DNA from: Ascarosepion bandense
Taxonomy: Eukaryota > Mollusca > Cephalopoda > Sepiida > Sepiidae
Assembly (NCBI GenBank): GCA_037127315.1
Contig: JBBBDQ010001123.1
Location: 1,144,001 to 1,208,000, forward strand
Reading direction: 5' to 3'
DNA length: 64,000 nt
Below are positions 33,826-44,027 of this stretch, piece by piece (positions within the stretch are counted from its first letter, which is position 1; each line of letters begins with the position of its first letter). The notes under the pieces were generated by a model that saw only the letters and a list, made by a program, of their open reading frames with translations, did not search any database and was not told where the DNA came from. The translations under genes and the position numbers were made by a program.

Positions 33826-33866
33826 TGGCCTGAAGATTGTGCTCAAGCAATGAAATGGACTGTCAG
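33826..33866 (+). ncRNA. Hammerhead-like core, family 5, right arm
   Basis: Plus strand: CUGAAGA, UUG-UGCUCAAG-CAA-U hairpin, GAAA, AUG-GAC-UGU (stem III with two GU pairs), C. It diverges from the left-arm copy ~280 bp away, so the pair forms the arms of a foldback. Stem I is not convincing. Confidence 0.3.
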
Positions 33867-33889
33867 TGTTGACCTCAGTGTCCACTTTT

Positions 33890-33893
<4 letters not shown>

Positions 33894-33924
<31 letters not shown>
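33894..33924. repeat. (CA)n microsatellite
   Basis: Uninterrupted CA dinucleotides. Confidence 0.95.
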
Positions 33925-33927
<3 letters not shown>

Positions 33928-34109
33928 CGGACCCTAGAAAATGAAGAGCGTGTGAAGAGATTCTTATGGAAGGGAATGACCTCTCATTTTATCAGTTATA
34001 AAAATTCAATAATAAAACTAAAAATATATTTACAGATAAAGAACTTTGTCTTAAAATAAGAAAATTTACTACTTTAAATTTTCTTATGTATAGGCACCTT
34101 GTGATTATT

Positions 34110-34313
34110 TTTATTTTCTTCCTCTTCAATATTTTTACCATGTTAAGAGATGACATATTAAACTAATAAATCTGAAATTAAAAAAAAAATAACTTTACAA
34201 ATCGATGATATTTCAATTCTGACTGCCATCCGCATTTGACACGAGAGCAATCAAGATCACTTGTTGGAGGCGAATTCAATGATCAATGAAAAACGATGAC
34301 ATTAGAATTTATT
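34110..34313 (-). other. BCS1L: BCS1L 3' UTR with poly(A) signals
   Basis: On the minus strand AATAAA occurs one base after the stop codon (34313-34308), which is too close to the stop to be the likely signal on its own. It occurs again at 34115-34110, giving a short 3' UTR of about 220 nt. The end is not proven. Confidence 0.4.
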
Positions 34314-34569
34314 TTATAATTTCCATATTTGTTCAATATTATTTAAAACTGCTTCGGAATCTGTTTTGTAAACCATAAAATAACCTTGTATTTGTGCTGC
34401 ACTAACATTTTTGCCAAAGGCCAAGATTTTCTCACATAGCAGGTCGGCTCTGCTTTCTGTCTCATGGGGGTAGAAACGCAAAAACATTGTCCTTATTTGA
34501 TAACGACTGGCATAATCGATTTTCTCTTTTATATCTACTCGACCTGGTCGTATAAGGGCAGAATCAAGT
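34314..34569 (-). CDS. BCS1L: BCS1L, last coding exon
   Basis: The minus-strand acceptor TTTATTTTCAG ends at 34570. The exon encodes residues 337-420: LDSALIRPGRVDIKEKIDYA, then SRYQIRTMFLRFYPHE and a C-terminal part ending GYFMVYKTDSEAVLNNIEQI-WKL and TAA (34316-34314). IRPGR carries the two arginines (343, 346) of the AAA second region of homology, which act as arginine fingers. The LRFYP and GYFMxYK blocks are typical of BCS1. Total length is 420 residues against ~419 in vertebrates. Confidence 0.96.
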
Positions 34570-34689
34570 CTGAAAATAAAGAAGAGAAATCATTTCAGAA
34601 ATCAAAGATAAATCTACATCAATTCTGGAACCTAACAATAAAAAAAACAAAAAAAAAACATTTATTTTACATGTCATATTAATCACATA

Positions 34690-35299
34690 GATTAGACATT
34701 ATGTAATGACAATTCCAAATCAATCTTCAGTTAACTGTACACCAGACTATGCACTTATTGATACACTGTTCCGAGCAACTTTGGCTCATTACTAGGAAAC
34801 TTATGAGGAAATCCTTAAGTTTACTTTGGTCAACAAACTTAAACCATGTATGAAAAAAATTGAAATTTTAATAAGGGCTATATGTTCTGGGTCACTCTTT
34901 TAATTCCAGCAAATCTAGAAGCAAGTCTGGCCGATGCTGGAACAAAAATAAAACACTTTAAATAATATCATTATTTAATTTGCCTTCCAATTTCTCTGCC
35001 AGCCACAATCCTGTCAGTCTCAATAGAAGAGAAATTGATAAACAGAATGATAGGTTTTGTACATAACAAAGCAACAGACTGAATTTTATATAAATAATAT
35101 CATGAAAGTGCTGAATTTACTTTCACACAATAACAGCTATTAACAAAGCGTATCTATTGGGAGTGGGCACTGCATGAAAGAGCTTTCAAAATTTAATTTT
35201 TTTTTTTTTGGTTTATTAAATAAATCTCCATTCATATAATCAAATAAAAATAACTAACATTTGTAAATGTTTTTAGATTTTACCTCCTCTACTTTATCA
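34690..35299. other. BCS1L intron, nothing recognised
   Basis: AT-rich unique sequence between the last exon and a SINE-A; no element ends or coding potential seen. Confidence 0.4.
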
Positions 35300-35549
35300 G
35301 CTCGGAATGACAAATCGGGGAGCCCAGTTCGAATTCCATTTGAATTCATTGCATTCACTTAAATACCCTTGCGAAAGGTACTAATCCATCTCTTACTTTC
35401 AGTTATGGGTTAAATAATAGGACAGATTGGGTTCTATAGCATTGGCTGGCAACCAGTCTAAAGAAGAAAGCAATGGCAACCTACTGCAAATCTCTTTCAA
35501 GGCATGATCGCCCAAAGCGTGTATCACGTATGGCACTTAACTGACTGAC
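35300..35549 (+). mobile_element. SINE-A copy, 5'-truncated
   Basis: Plus-strand orientation. It begins inside the tRNA-like head (GCTCGGAATGACAAATCGGG, then the B box CAGTTCGAATTCC) and ends GGCACTTAACTGACTGAC. The A box is missing, and a central segment of the body has been lost. Confidence 0.75.
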
Positions 35550-36020
35550 TTTTAGGTAGATTAATTTTACATGTCACTTCTCGTTGGGTTACTTAATGTT
35601 GAAATCAGTCATTTTATTTTTCTTAATAAGCATTTATTTGGTTTAGAGATAGGTAATATTAGCTGTTTAGGGATGAAGTCTTACCTCTGGATTTCCTTTA
35701 CTTACAGTGTAGAGTACTTTCTAATAGCTCACCACAAAACACACTAATGGTACCGTCAAAAATTAAATTATAAGCTATTGATCTATCATCGATTCTATCA
35801 CATTAAAAAAAAATTTCAATGACAATCAATAAGATCTTCAAAGACAGTAGAATGTACTTGTCAAGATCAGTATTTAGCCACAGACAGCCTCCACTAAATA
35901 TTTGCCAATTGAACTCAATCTTTATTAACATGTTTCAGCTGATTACAGCTTTCAGCAAGTGTATTCCATTAGAAAGGGCTTACAGCCATATGTTAAAACA
36001 CTGGTTCTTGTGCAATCAAT

Positions 36021-36385
36021 GAAAGTAAGCAACATCAAACCTGGTCAGTATCTAGATGGGTGACCACTAGGAAATGCCAGGTGCAATAAACTTGAGTGTG
36101 TGGGTAGTGTATTGAATAACAGGTCAGCTATGGGTTAATTAATAGGATTTACATCAGTAAATCTTTATTATCCCTCCCCCCAAAAATTCTTACAATCTAA
36201 AAATATTTTCTGGCTTTAAATAACCTGCAAATGGTTGATACAACCGTAAAGAAATTCATTAGATAAAGAAAACTTCTTCCTCATTGGGAAAATAAGAACT
36301 GGAGGAGGCCAATTTACACATGTATTACACATGTATTTTACATACAGGAATTTATTGAATTCTGTGTGGCTTTACTTGTGATAAG
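36021..36385 (+). mobile_element. 5S rRNA-derived SINE, copy 2
   Basis: The 5S-like head AAGTAAGCAACATCAAACCT then GGTCAGTATCTAGATGGGTG, ACCACTAGGAAATGCCAGGT covers the internal control region side and helices IV/V of 5S rRNA. The following GTGTGGGTAGTGTATTGAAT body and the tail near GTGTGGCTTTACTTGTGATA are shared with copy 1 at 29551. The middle is shorter than in copy 1. Confidence 0.7.
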
Positions 36386-36424
36386 TTAATTCAGTTATAC
36401 GTGTGTGTGTGTGTGTGTGTGTGT

Positions 36425-36545
36425 AGTGATCTTCAAGCACAGCTTAGATGTGGTACAAGGCCAAAAGTATGGGGCACTCAATGAGGATTGAACTCCCTAC
36501 TCAGCTTGTTAACCATTACACTATGTCAAAGCACCTGTGAATGTG
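36425..36545 (-). mobile_element. SINE-D, tRNA-like
   Basis: On the minus strand an A-box-like CATAGTGTAATGGTTAACA and a B-box-like GGGAGTTCAATCCTC are 30-40 nt apart, followed by a short body. It is flanked by GT and TA microsatellites. It is the only copy in the window. Confidence 0.55.
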
Positions 36546-36866
36546 TGTGTATATATATATATATATATTTTTTTTTTTCATTCATGTATACACAAAGATG
36601 ATGTTGAAAAGTTCCCAGCCTTACCAAAAAGGCATTCAAAAAGTTTTTTTTCTAAATGTTTAGTTGTTTGGTCAGTTTTTCAATTGTATTGAGCTGAAAG
36701 TTTTTCAACATCACCTTTTATGTATGCATATATACATATATGCATACATAAACAGACACACAAAAATAATCCAGACATTTTTTTTATGAGTTTTATGCAA
36801 CTTGTGAAAAAAAATTGATAAATTTCTGAATGAAGAATGAAAATTAAACTGAATTTTGCAACTTAC

Positions 36867-36984
36867 CTTTCTAAATAATTTGTTGTCATAAACACAATTC
36901 TACCTTCAGCAGATGCAACACCATCAAGTCCATTGAGCAATCCACTAAAAGTCAGTCGACCAAATCCTTGATATGCTGCTGGGT
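36867..36984 (-). CDS. BCS1L: BCS1L, third coding exon (sensor 1)
   Basis: The acceptor is TTTTCTTTAG, ending at 36985, and the donor is GTAAGT at 36866. The exon completes an Asn codon and encodes [20 protein letters not shown], then [18 protein letters not shown] and two bases of an Arg codon (residues 297-336). [13 protein letters not shown] and the sensor 1 Asn of MTTN (332) are hallmarks of BCS1-type AAA ATPases. Confidence 0.96.
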
Positions 36985-37812
36985 CTAAAGAAAAAAAAAA
37001 TATTATCCAACCCTATCTTGATTTTAAATAAATTGGATCACAAAATCTTTACAAGTAACCAGCCAAACACACTCTTAAAACTTAAAAGGCTTTTATTAGC
37101 TATTCTAGAGTGAACAAGACTGGTCTTTGATTTGGAAGTCCAGGCCAAAAAGATCTTTTATCAATTTTTTTAAAGTAACACAAGTTGACAATATCAAATA
37201 TGATGGCATTCAATGAGAGTTTAGACTTTCACTGCTGCATTGTTGTCTGGCTGTACTGGCTCATTTTAAGAAAAATAGAGAATTACCATTTACTGGAAAT
37301 AAATGACCAAAAAGACACTAACGGCAATTTATTACGGACACTGCCTGTTTGTTTTCGATTAGATATTCTACAGCATGGACTACGCTAAATGACACTCTCC
37401 CCACCAACACAAAATAGAATGAAATTACATAAAAAAAGGTTATATTGTACACTGCTATATGTCTATACTGATTTAGAAAAAAGCCTATGCACTAGTTAGT
37501 TTATAACACAAACACTAGGGACTGACATTCTACAGCCTTTTACACAAGACACAGGTCTTGAAAAATATATTTGATAGGAAAAGGAATAAATAGGAAACAT
37601 AGTTCCTATTTCTTCCTTATCCAATCATTCTTTCAGATTCCGATCTGTATTTGATGTAAATTCAAAATGTATGTATATGAGGGTCAGCTGAATAGTTGAT
37701 AGGCTGACTAAGATATAAAAGTAAGTAGATACACTAGTTGGTAGACTAAAAACATGCATGTGTACCAAAATACAACACCTAGACAACCAGCCTATGAACA
37801 TTCCAGACAACC

Positions 37813-37816
<4 letters not shown>

Positions 37817-37854
<38 letters not shown>
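37817..37854. repeat. (TA)n microsatellite
   Basis: About nineteen TA units directly next to the foldback element at 37855. Confidence 0.95.
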
Positions 37855-37857
<3 letters not shown>

Positions 37858-37889
37858 GAAAACTCAACACATCATTTAAATTGGTTATA

Positions 37890-37933
37890 AATTATAATTC
37901 ATTTCAATAATAATCAGCTCATTTCATCAGACC
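37890..37933 (-). ncRNA. Hammerhead-like module, family 3, left arm
   Basis: Minus strand: GGU, CUGAUGA, an extended imperfect hairpin (AAUGA...UUAUU), GAAA, AUG-AAU-UAU stem III, A, then AUU, which can pair with GGU mainly through wobbles. The longer stem II loop sets it apart from the right arm. Confidence 0.3.
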
Positions 37934-37983
37934 GGTTTCAGTTCTGGTAAAAACTTTTGTACCAAATGGAATGAATATTGTGT

Positions 37984-38021
37984 GGTCTGATGAAATGAGG
38001 TCATTGAAATGAATCATAATT
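37984..38021 (+). ncRNA. Hammerhead-like module, family 3, right arm
   Basis: Plus strand: GGU, CUGAUGA (37987-37993), AAUG-AGGU-CAUU (4-bp stem II plus an A-U at 10.1-11.1 depending on register), GAAA (38006-38009), AUG-AAU-CAU (perfect 3-bp stem III), A at 38018, AUU. Stem I is short and rests on GU pairs. Confidence 0.38.
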
Positions 38022-38343
38022 TATAACCAATTTAAATGACGTGTCAAGTTTTCCTTTATAAATATCATATTGCTTTGGATAACATCCATTGAGCTCTTTA
38101 TATAGATATAACACTTAATATTTTATATCAAATTGATCTTGTTGGCTTATCCTCACCATATACCTATATATATATATATATATATATCAGCATGCAGTGT
38201 GAGTATAGAAGAATCCAAAGGAGTATCCTGTACATACAGTGGTAGGATAACTCTCTAAGAGAGCTCTAAATATATATGTATATAAATACATATAGAGCAA
38301 ATATAAGAAAAATAAAGGCAGACACGTTATTTCATGGTAAATT

Positions 38344-38384
38344 GGAAATATAGGCCTATTTCAGGCAAACCATTATCAGCTTCC
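38344..38384 (-). ncRNA. Hammerhead-like module, family 2, left arm (decayed)
   Basis: Same 41-nt design as 29349, but the core reads CUGAUAA (G8 changed to A), which should abolish cleavage. Stem I (GGAAG/UUUCC) and stem III (AUA/UAU) are intact. Confidence 0.4.
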
Positions 38385-38421
38385 ATCTTTATTTATGTAA
38401 AATCCTTTGTACAATAAAGAC

Positions 38422-38462
38422 GGAAGCTGATGACGGTTCACCTGAAATAGGCCTATATTTCC
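38422..38462 (+). ncRNA. Hammerhead-like module, family 2, right arm (best copy)
   Basis: GGAAG (38422-38426), CUGAUGA (38427-38433), CGGUUCACCU, GAAA (38444-38447), AUA-GGCC-UAU (38447-38456), A at 38457, UUUCC (38458-38462). Stem I has 5 pairs (one GU) and stem III has 3 pairs. The predicted cleavage is after 38457. Stem II is short (GG/CC, perhaps U-A) with an unpaired C/U at 10.1-11.1. Confidence 0.5.
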
Positions 38463-38489
38463 AATTTACCATGAAATAATGTGTCTGCC

Positions 38490-38540
<51 letters not shown>

Positions 38541-39132
38541 GTGCAATGGATATTGTTAATTGTTATCTAAATTACACAAAAATGAAACACTGACATCTCA
38601 TTTTAACATATATATTTACCAAAATTACACAAAATTATCTTGAAACACTAAAGAGTAAGTTTACTCAAAAAAAAAATCACCATTGGCTTCAACCACGGCC
38701 TACAAACGACTTCAGAATCTCTGCAACTCTTCTGGATAGACAATAAATGTACCGTTGTAACCCTTGCCTTCAAATGCATGTTGTCAAGTGCTGCAGCCAT
38801 GGTAGCAGTGGTGTGTCTAAGGTAAGATAGTCTGACAGAGTCCATCTCTCTTCATGCTTCAAAGTTTTCCTTCTCCAAGATTGTTTAAACACCGCAAAGC
38901 ACAAGAACCAAACCTGCCTTGCTATTTAACCCTAGCTAGAGGGAAATGGATTTTCCAAGGGAATCAAACTGGAATATGCCGAATTCACTTTCTATTCCGA
39001 TACCCATTATCTGTGCTTCTAATCAACCTGTCTAAAGAGAAATTTTCTAATTATATTTTACACAGTTTACAAAAGTCTCATGTAAGATTCAGTTCTGACA
39101 CAATTCCATTCAGAACTTAAAACAGGACTTAC

Positions 39133-39288
39133 TTTCTGCAGCTAAGTCTCGACTCACAAATGCTGCATCAATATCTTCCAACAGGATAATGCTCTGCTCT
39201 GGGGCAACTGTCAGGAGGTGGTTGAGACGATCGTCAGTCAAACTACGTTCACTGAGGTTCATCACACAAATATGATAGTCCAGTTCAC
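39133..39288 (-). CDS. BCS1L: BCS1L, second coding exon (Walker B)
   Basis: The acceptor is TCCTCGTTTAG, ending at 39289, and the donor is GTAAGT at 39132. Residues 245-296 read [20 protein letters not shown], then [20 protein letters not shown] and [12 protein letters not shown]. The Walker B motif IILLED (residues ~278-283) with its acidic pair is intact, and DIDAAF follows as in other BCS1 proteins. ATP hydrolysis here drives translocation of the folded Rieske protein across the inner mitochondrial membrane. Confidence 0.96.
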
Positions 39289-39344
39289 CTAAACGAGGAA
39301 ATAGATAGAAAAACAAATGAGCCAAGCACTTTGAACCCAACATT

Positions 39345-40090
39345 ATTCCTTTAACAGACTTTAGTTTAATATTCTTAGCATTTCTCTATATAATGAAAGA
39401 TCATTGGTATACAAAGAAATTAGTAATAATTATACATAGAAATGATTTATTCTGCCAATAATTTTTGACCAATGACAATAACTTTCTTTTTTTATTATCA
39501 ATGCATTCATATAGTGAAATCATTAGCAATGCATTTATATTATAAATCAAATAATGCTATTTAGTTCCTGACCATTGACAATCCCTTTCTTCCTTACTTT
39601 TTTTTATGTACAAACAATGAATGCAGAGTGGGTGCAGAAATGTGCAAGTTGTATGTTTTATGTACCCTTTCATGTCTAGAATCAACTTTTATATATCCTC
39701 ATAATATGCACTTCTTACCTACTCCCTTTATGACCTTACAACAATCTCATTTAGTAATCAACTTTCATGAGTGGCTCTTGGGCCTTGTATTATGTGAACA
39801 ATAGTATAAAAAGAAAAAATACATCCAGTAGAAAAAAAAAACAATATTCTAAAATAAGCACAACTCAATGTTATCTTTATAAATACAACCCAAAGCCAAA
39901 TTATGCAAGCATAGATGACGATATATACAACTGATTATGATTTCTTCTTACAATTGTTAAATAACTTACATTATTTATTTTATGAAGACAAATGTTTCTG
40001 TTACGGACATTCATTCCTTTTATGGGGACTGTATTGAAACAAAGTTAAATGTCTCATGAGTTTGTCCATTTTCCTTTTTTGGTTTAGAAA
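39345..40090. other. BCS1L intron, nothing recognised
   Basis: AT-rich sequence without coding potential or identifiable repeats. Confidence 0.4.
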
Positions 40091-41155
40091 TGATTTATGG
40101 GAAATAAGGACACAAATGGGTAAAGATGGCCGAGCGCAAATCAGCCTTGTGCAGGAGACCAAACATCTACTTCACGAGTAGGGCTATTAAAACACATCTG
40201 TTGATGTCGTTGAAAAGTGGGGAAAAAACTGGAAGCCTATTGAAAAGTGTCCCAGACACACGACCTTCTTTACAGATGGGTCTGAACACAGAATTATAAT
40301 AGAATGTGCAGCAGTATCCCAGAAGAAAATGAGCAGTAAACGCATCTCAGATGAAACCTCCATCCTAAATGCTAAAGCCTGTGCCATCAATCTAGCACTT
40401 GGCATAATTTCAACAAATAGAAACAAAAAATATGATCTTTTCTGATTCACTATCAGTTTTAACAACACTAAAAACCAAACAACTTGACAATCCCTTAATT
40501 GTCAAGTTGCAAAATAAACTCCATTTAATGTGTTGATAGATGTGATGTATTGGATCTCAAGTCACATTGGAATAACTGGAAATGACACAGCTGATAGAGC
40601 CACTAAACCTGTTGAAAATATAGAAACTGATCTGAAATTTAAGATCCCTTACACAGACTTGAAGAACTAAATAAACAGGTTTATTAAACAAAAAAGACAA
40701 TATTGGACTAACAGTGCACCAAAGAAATCACTGCAATTTAAGCCAATACTCGGAGAATGGAAGCCAGGATTTAGAAAATCCCCCCCAAAAAGTGGTTACA
40801 TTGGTCTGGAATTGGTTTCCAAGCCAATGTAACCACTTCTACAGAAAATCTTGAAGAGAAGTGTTAATATTGGCCTGGAAGCCAAGATAAAGAAAATTGT
40901 GAAAAGAAGCAGTAATATTGGCCAGCTTGCACATCAGCCATACAAGAATAACAGACTCATGCCTCCTGAAAGGGGAAGAACAACCAATATGCCAAACTTC
41001 CCTACTCTATAAAACATATTTTGACTGAGTGTACAGCTCTTGATCCATCAAGAAAAACCAGCTCTGCTTTAAACAACATAAATGAGCTCTTTGAAAGAGC
41101 AAAGATGGATGATACAACATCATTTCTCAAAAAAATTAAATTAAATTAAAAAAAA
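40090..41155 (+). mobile_element. LINE-2 RNase H region and 3' end
   Basis: Frames read FTDGSEHRIIIECAAVSQKK, NAKACAINLALGIISTN, MIFSDSLSVLTTLKTKQLDN and HIGITGNDTADRATKPVENI. These are the four acidic segments of an RNase H1 domain (TDGS, NAKA where Glu would be expected at or near Lys, SDSLS, GNDTAD). Later come a Cys-rich tail (PICQT...) and an A-rich end. RNase H in a non-LTR element points to the I-like group. It is inactive through stops. Confidence 0.65.
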
Positions 41156-41386
41156 ATGTTAAAAAAACATACTGATATCTAAACCAAACAAATTAGTTAA
41201 TACCATATTATGATTTGGGTGGGGGAGAATTTTAATTTCATATATAAGAATGTTTCAGTTTTAAATGACCCATGAGGGAGTGATAAGCCATAAAATATGA
41301 CAAAGAAACTATACCTGAGGATAATAGAATGTGTTGAAAATTAAATAAATGAAAATATCTATTTTTGTTGCAGACATTGATAAGTA

Positions 41387-42650
41387 ACACATCACTCAAT
41401 AAGTCCCAGGCCTGACATATAGATGACACCATTAATAAAAAATCCATATGATTTCTATGAAGTACTAACCTTCAAATGGCATGTGACAAAATTTGGGCCC
41501 AATCAGATTATTAGTTTACAAATTACAGTTATTTAAGTGAAACTATTGTTGCCAATTTTCAAAACAATGGAAAAATCTGAATTTCATGTATTGATAAAGC
41601 ATTGCTTTCTGATGGGAAAAATACTGTTCAAGCAAAGCAATGGCTTAGTAAGTGTTATTCGGACACTGCTTCATAGGAAACAACATTTAAGATGTGGTAT
41701 GCTGACTTTAAATGCAGTCATACAGACACAAATGATGCTGAATGCTCAGGTTACCCAAAATCGGAAGTTGTTCCGGAAAACATTAAAAAGTTTCAGCCAG
41801 TCATAAGTTGAAGTTACATGAGATAGCAGAGAATTTGAACATATCAGAAGACAGTGTAATCACCATTTTGCACGAACATTTGTCAATGAAAAAGCTGTAT
41901 TGAAAGTAGATGCCACATTTGCTCACAGTTGATCAAAAACAACAGTGCATCAACGATTCAGAGCGTTGTTTGCAATTGTTTCAATGCAACAAGAAGTTTT
42001 TGCAAAAATATGTGACAATGAATGAAACATGGATTCACCACTTCATTCCAGAATCAAATCGGCAGTCAGCTGAGTGGACAGCAACAGGTGAAAGCCGTCC
42101 AAAGTGACAAAAGACGCAAACATCAGCAGACAAGGCTTTGGCTCCCATATTTTAGGATGCACAAAGTATTTTATTCATCGATTATTTGAGAAAGAAAGAA
42201 CCATCAATAGGGAATATTATACATCATTACTGGTGCGTTTGAAGGAAGAAATTGCCAAAAATGACGACAAAAAAGTGATCTTTCACCAAGACAACACACC
42301 ACGTCACAAGTTCATTACAACAATGGTAAAACTACATGCTTTGCACTTTGAATTGCTTCTGCATCCACCCTATTCTCCAGATCTAGCCCCCAGCAACTAC
42401 TGGCTGTCTACAGACCTCAAAAGAATGCTCCAGAGAAAGAGATTTGGTTGCAATGAAGACATGATATCGGAAATTGGGGCGTATTTTGATGCCAAAGACA
42501 AATCATTCTATAAAAAGGGCATCGACTTGTTAGAGAAGTGTTGGAATAAGTTTATCACCCTAGAAGGAGACTATGTTGATGAATAAAGTTGAATTTTGCC
42601 TTAAAGTTGTTGTTTTATAAGTTATGCCTGGGATTTATTGAGTGATGTGT
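41387..42650 (+). mobile_element. mariner element 1
   Basis: 1264 bp with TA on each side (41385-41386, 42651-42652). The inverted ends of ~30 bp begin ACACATCACTCAATAAGTCC on the left, with the complement ACACATCACTCAATAAATCC on the right. Size and ends are canonical for mariner. It lies in the BCS1L intron. Confidence 0.92.
41567..42586 (+). pseudogene. mariner transposase, catalytically dead
   Basis: Starts MEKSEFHVLIKHCFLMGK (HTH region) and passes through at least two frame changes. It then gives MPHLLTVDQKQQCINDSERC, VTMNETWIHHFIPESNRQSA and VIFHQDNTPRHKFITTMVKL, followed by HPPYSPDLAPSNYWLSTDLK and the C-terminus ending LEGDYVDE with TAA. In mariners the DD34D triad lies in the 'GDETW', 'QDN' and 'APSDYH' positions. 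Here the first and third are Asn. Together with stops and frameshifts this is a dead copy. Confidence 0.9.
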
Positions 42651-42699
42651 TATTAACCAAAATAAGGAGGTAGTTAATATATCTAGTAAAAAATATGAT

Positions 42700-42880
42700 C
42701 CACATAATGTTGAAACAGAAATATTCACACTATTTACAGGTCTCACCAAACCAGGGATTGAATAAAGAGTCCAGTTCAAATTTCCATTAAAGTTACCAGG
42801 TTCAACAAGCAGTACCTGAAGAAGGATGGAGAGTATCAGCCGAAATGTGTATAGAATCATCTCAGAAATATAGACAGATA
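42700..42880 (+). mobile_element. SINE-C core, diverged
   Basis: AAAGAGTCCAGTTCAAATTT, then GTACCTGAAGAAGGATGGAG, CAGCCGAAATGTG and CATCTCAGAAATATAGACAG match the SINE-C core and tail. Confidence 0.6.
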
Positions 42881-42999
42881 AAACAAAATAATTCAAAGAA
42901 AGTTCCAAAACTTTTAAAGCTGGTTCTTTATCTGATCTGGGTGTGCTCGCAAAAGATTTTCAAATCTATATTGTCAAAAGCATGAAAATATTACAGAAT

Positions 43000-43990
43000 G
43001 ATTTATGGCCCTCCATCTTTTCCTTTATTCTAAGGAAAAGGATGAAACAAAAAATAACCATTGGTAAGTTTGGTCAGAAGGAAACTTTAGTTTTCAGCAG
43101 TCATCAGAATTGGTATTATTTCAATAATTTTTATAATGAAAATGGGTTTTGCATTCACTGGGTTGATAATCATTTCTTGTAATATATCCAGCTATGTACA
43201 TAAAAGCCATTTTTATTTCATCAGAAAAAGACGGTTCTAAATTTTGCAGATTGTTAAATATTTCTGAACCTTCCTCATAAAGTTCATATTCACAAGATGT
43301 ACATTGGTGACCTGGCTTAACATCAAAAGTTTCAATATTTACATGTTAATTTAAAAGTAAAGATGTCTGCTTAAAATATGCAGCTTTTCGATACACTGAT
43401 GGACATTTATAAAAGTAGAAATGGATTATCAACTGACTTACAAAATAGTTGTTTGTCATGATATAGTAACATTTTCTTGATATATACTTCATCATGGAGA
43501 ATTTGGCATTAAGAGTATTAAATATAGAGAGCAAAAAAGATTTTCATTAAGTTTTGAAAATTTTCATACCAACCTTCTTAAAGTTGCAAATGATATTAAC
43601 TGAAAATCCTGTCTTAATTATACAATGACCTTAATGTTGCATAGTGCTCAAAAGCATGTATTACTATATCTGAGCTGTATTTCATTCCAACCATTTTGAG
43701 AGGCCATTGCTGAAATTGATATTCAAGATATCCTTCTTGTGTTCAAAAGCCATACAATTTAAATGTCAGATAATTTCTTCCAATGTTGACCAAGAATCAA
43801 CTGTATTTATATGGTCTTTGAACAAGCCATTAATATAACACTCAACTGCATAATGAAAGGTTTCAAACTGCAAACTTTTATGAATTCTCAATATAAAGAG
43901 AGAGATACCATCAATAACTTTTAACAATTTAACAGTTAAAATATATTTCAGCCAAAAATTCTATAACTGGACACAAAGTATTTTTCATTG
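43000..43990 (-). pseudogene. P-element/THAP9-like transposase, C-terminal relic
   Basis: Minus-strand frames read ETFDVKPGHQCTSCEYELYE, EIFNNLQNLEPSFSDEIKMA and FMYIAGYITRNDYQP, then KFPSDQTYQWLFFVSSF. The 'YIAGYI.RK' segment followed by a 'L..PSD....W' segment is typical of the C-terminal part of P-element/THAP-type transposases. Further pieces (HYAVECYINGLFKDHINTVD) lie nearer 43,850. Stops and frameshifts are abundant. Confidence 0.55.
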
Positions 43991-44027
43991 TTAAATAGAC
44001 TTTCTTTGAAATTTATATAATTATCTA

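Larger units (their letters stand above)
37855..38160. mobile_element. Foldback repeat F3 (two hammerhead-like arms)
   Basis: Inverted arms of ~75 bp (37855-37933 and 37982-38060) share TTTCCTTTATA ends, ATTGGTTATAAATTATAA and CTCATTTCATCAGACC. A further block, GGATAACATCCATTGAGCTC, follows to ~38160. The organisation resembles foldback F2 and the family-1 foldback near 58 kb. Confidence 0.6.
38165..38540. mobile_element. Foldback repeat F2, copy 2
   Basis: Second copy of the unit at 29170: TATATCAGCATGCAGTGTGA, GATAACTCTCTAAGAGAGCT, then the inverted pair with hammerhead-like modules and a terminal TA run passing into CA. It lies directly after foldback F3. Confidence 0.6.
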
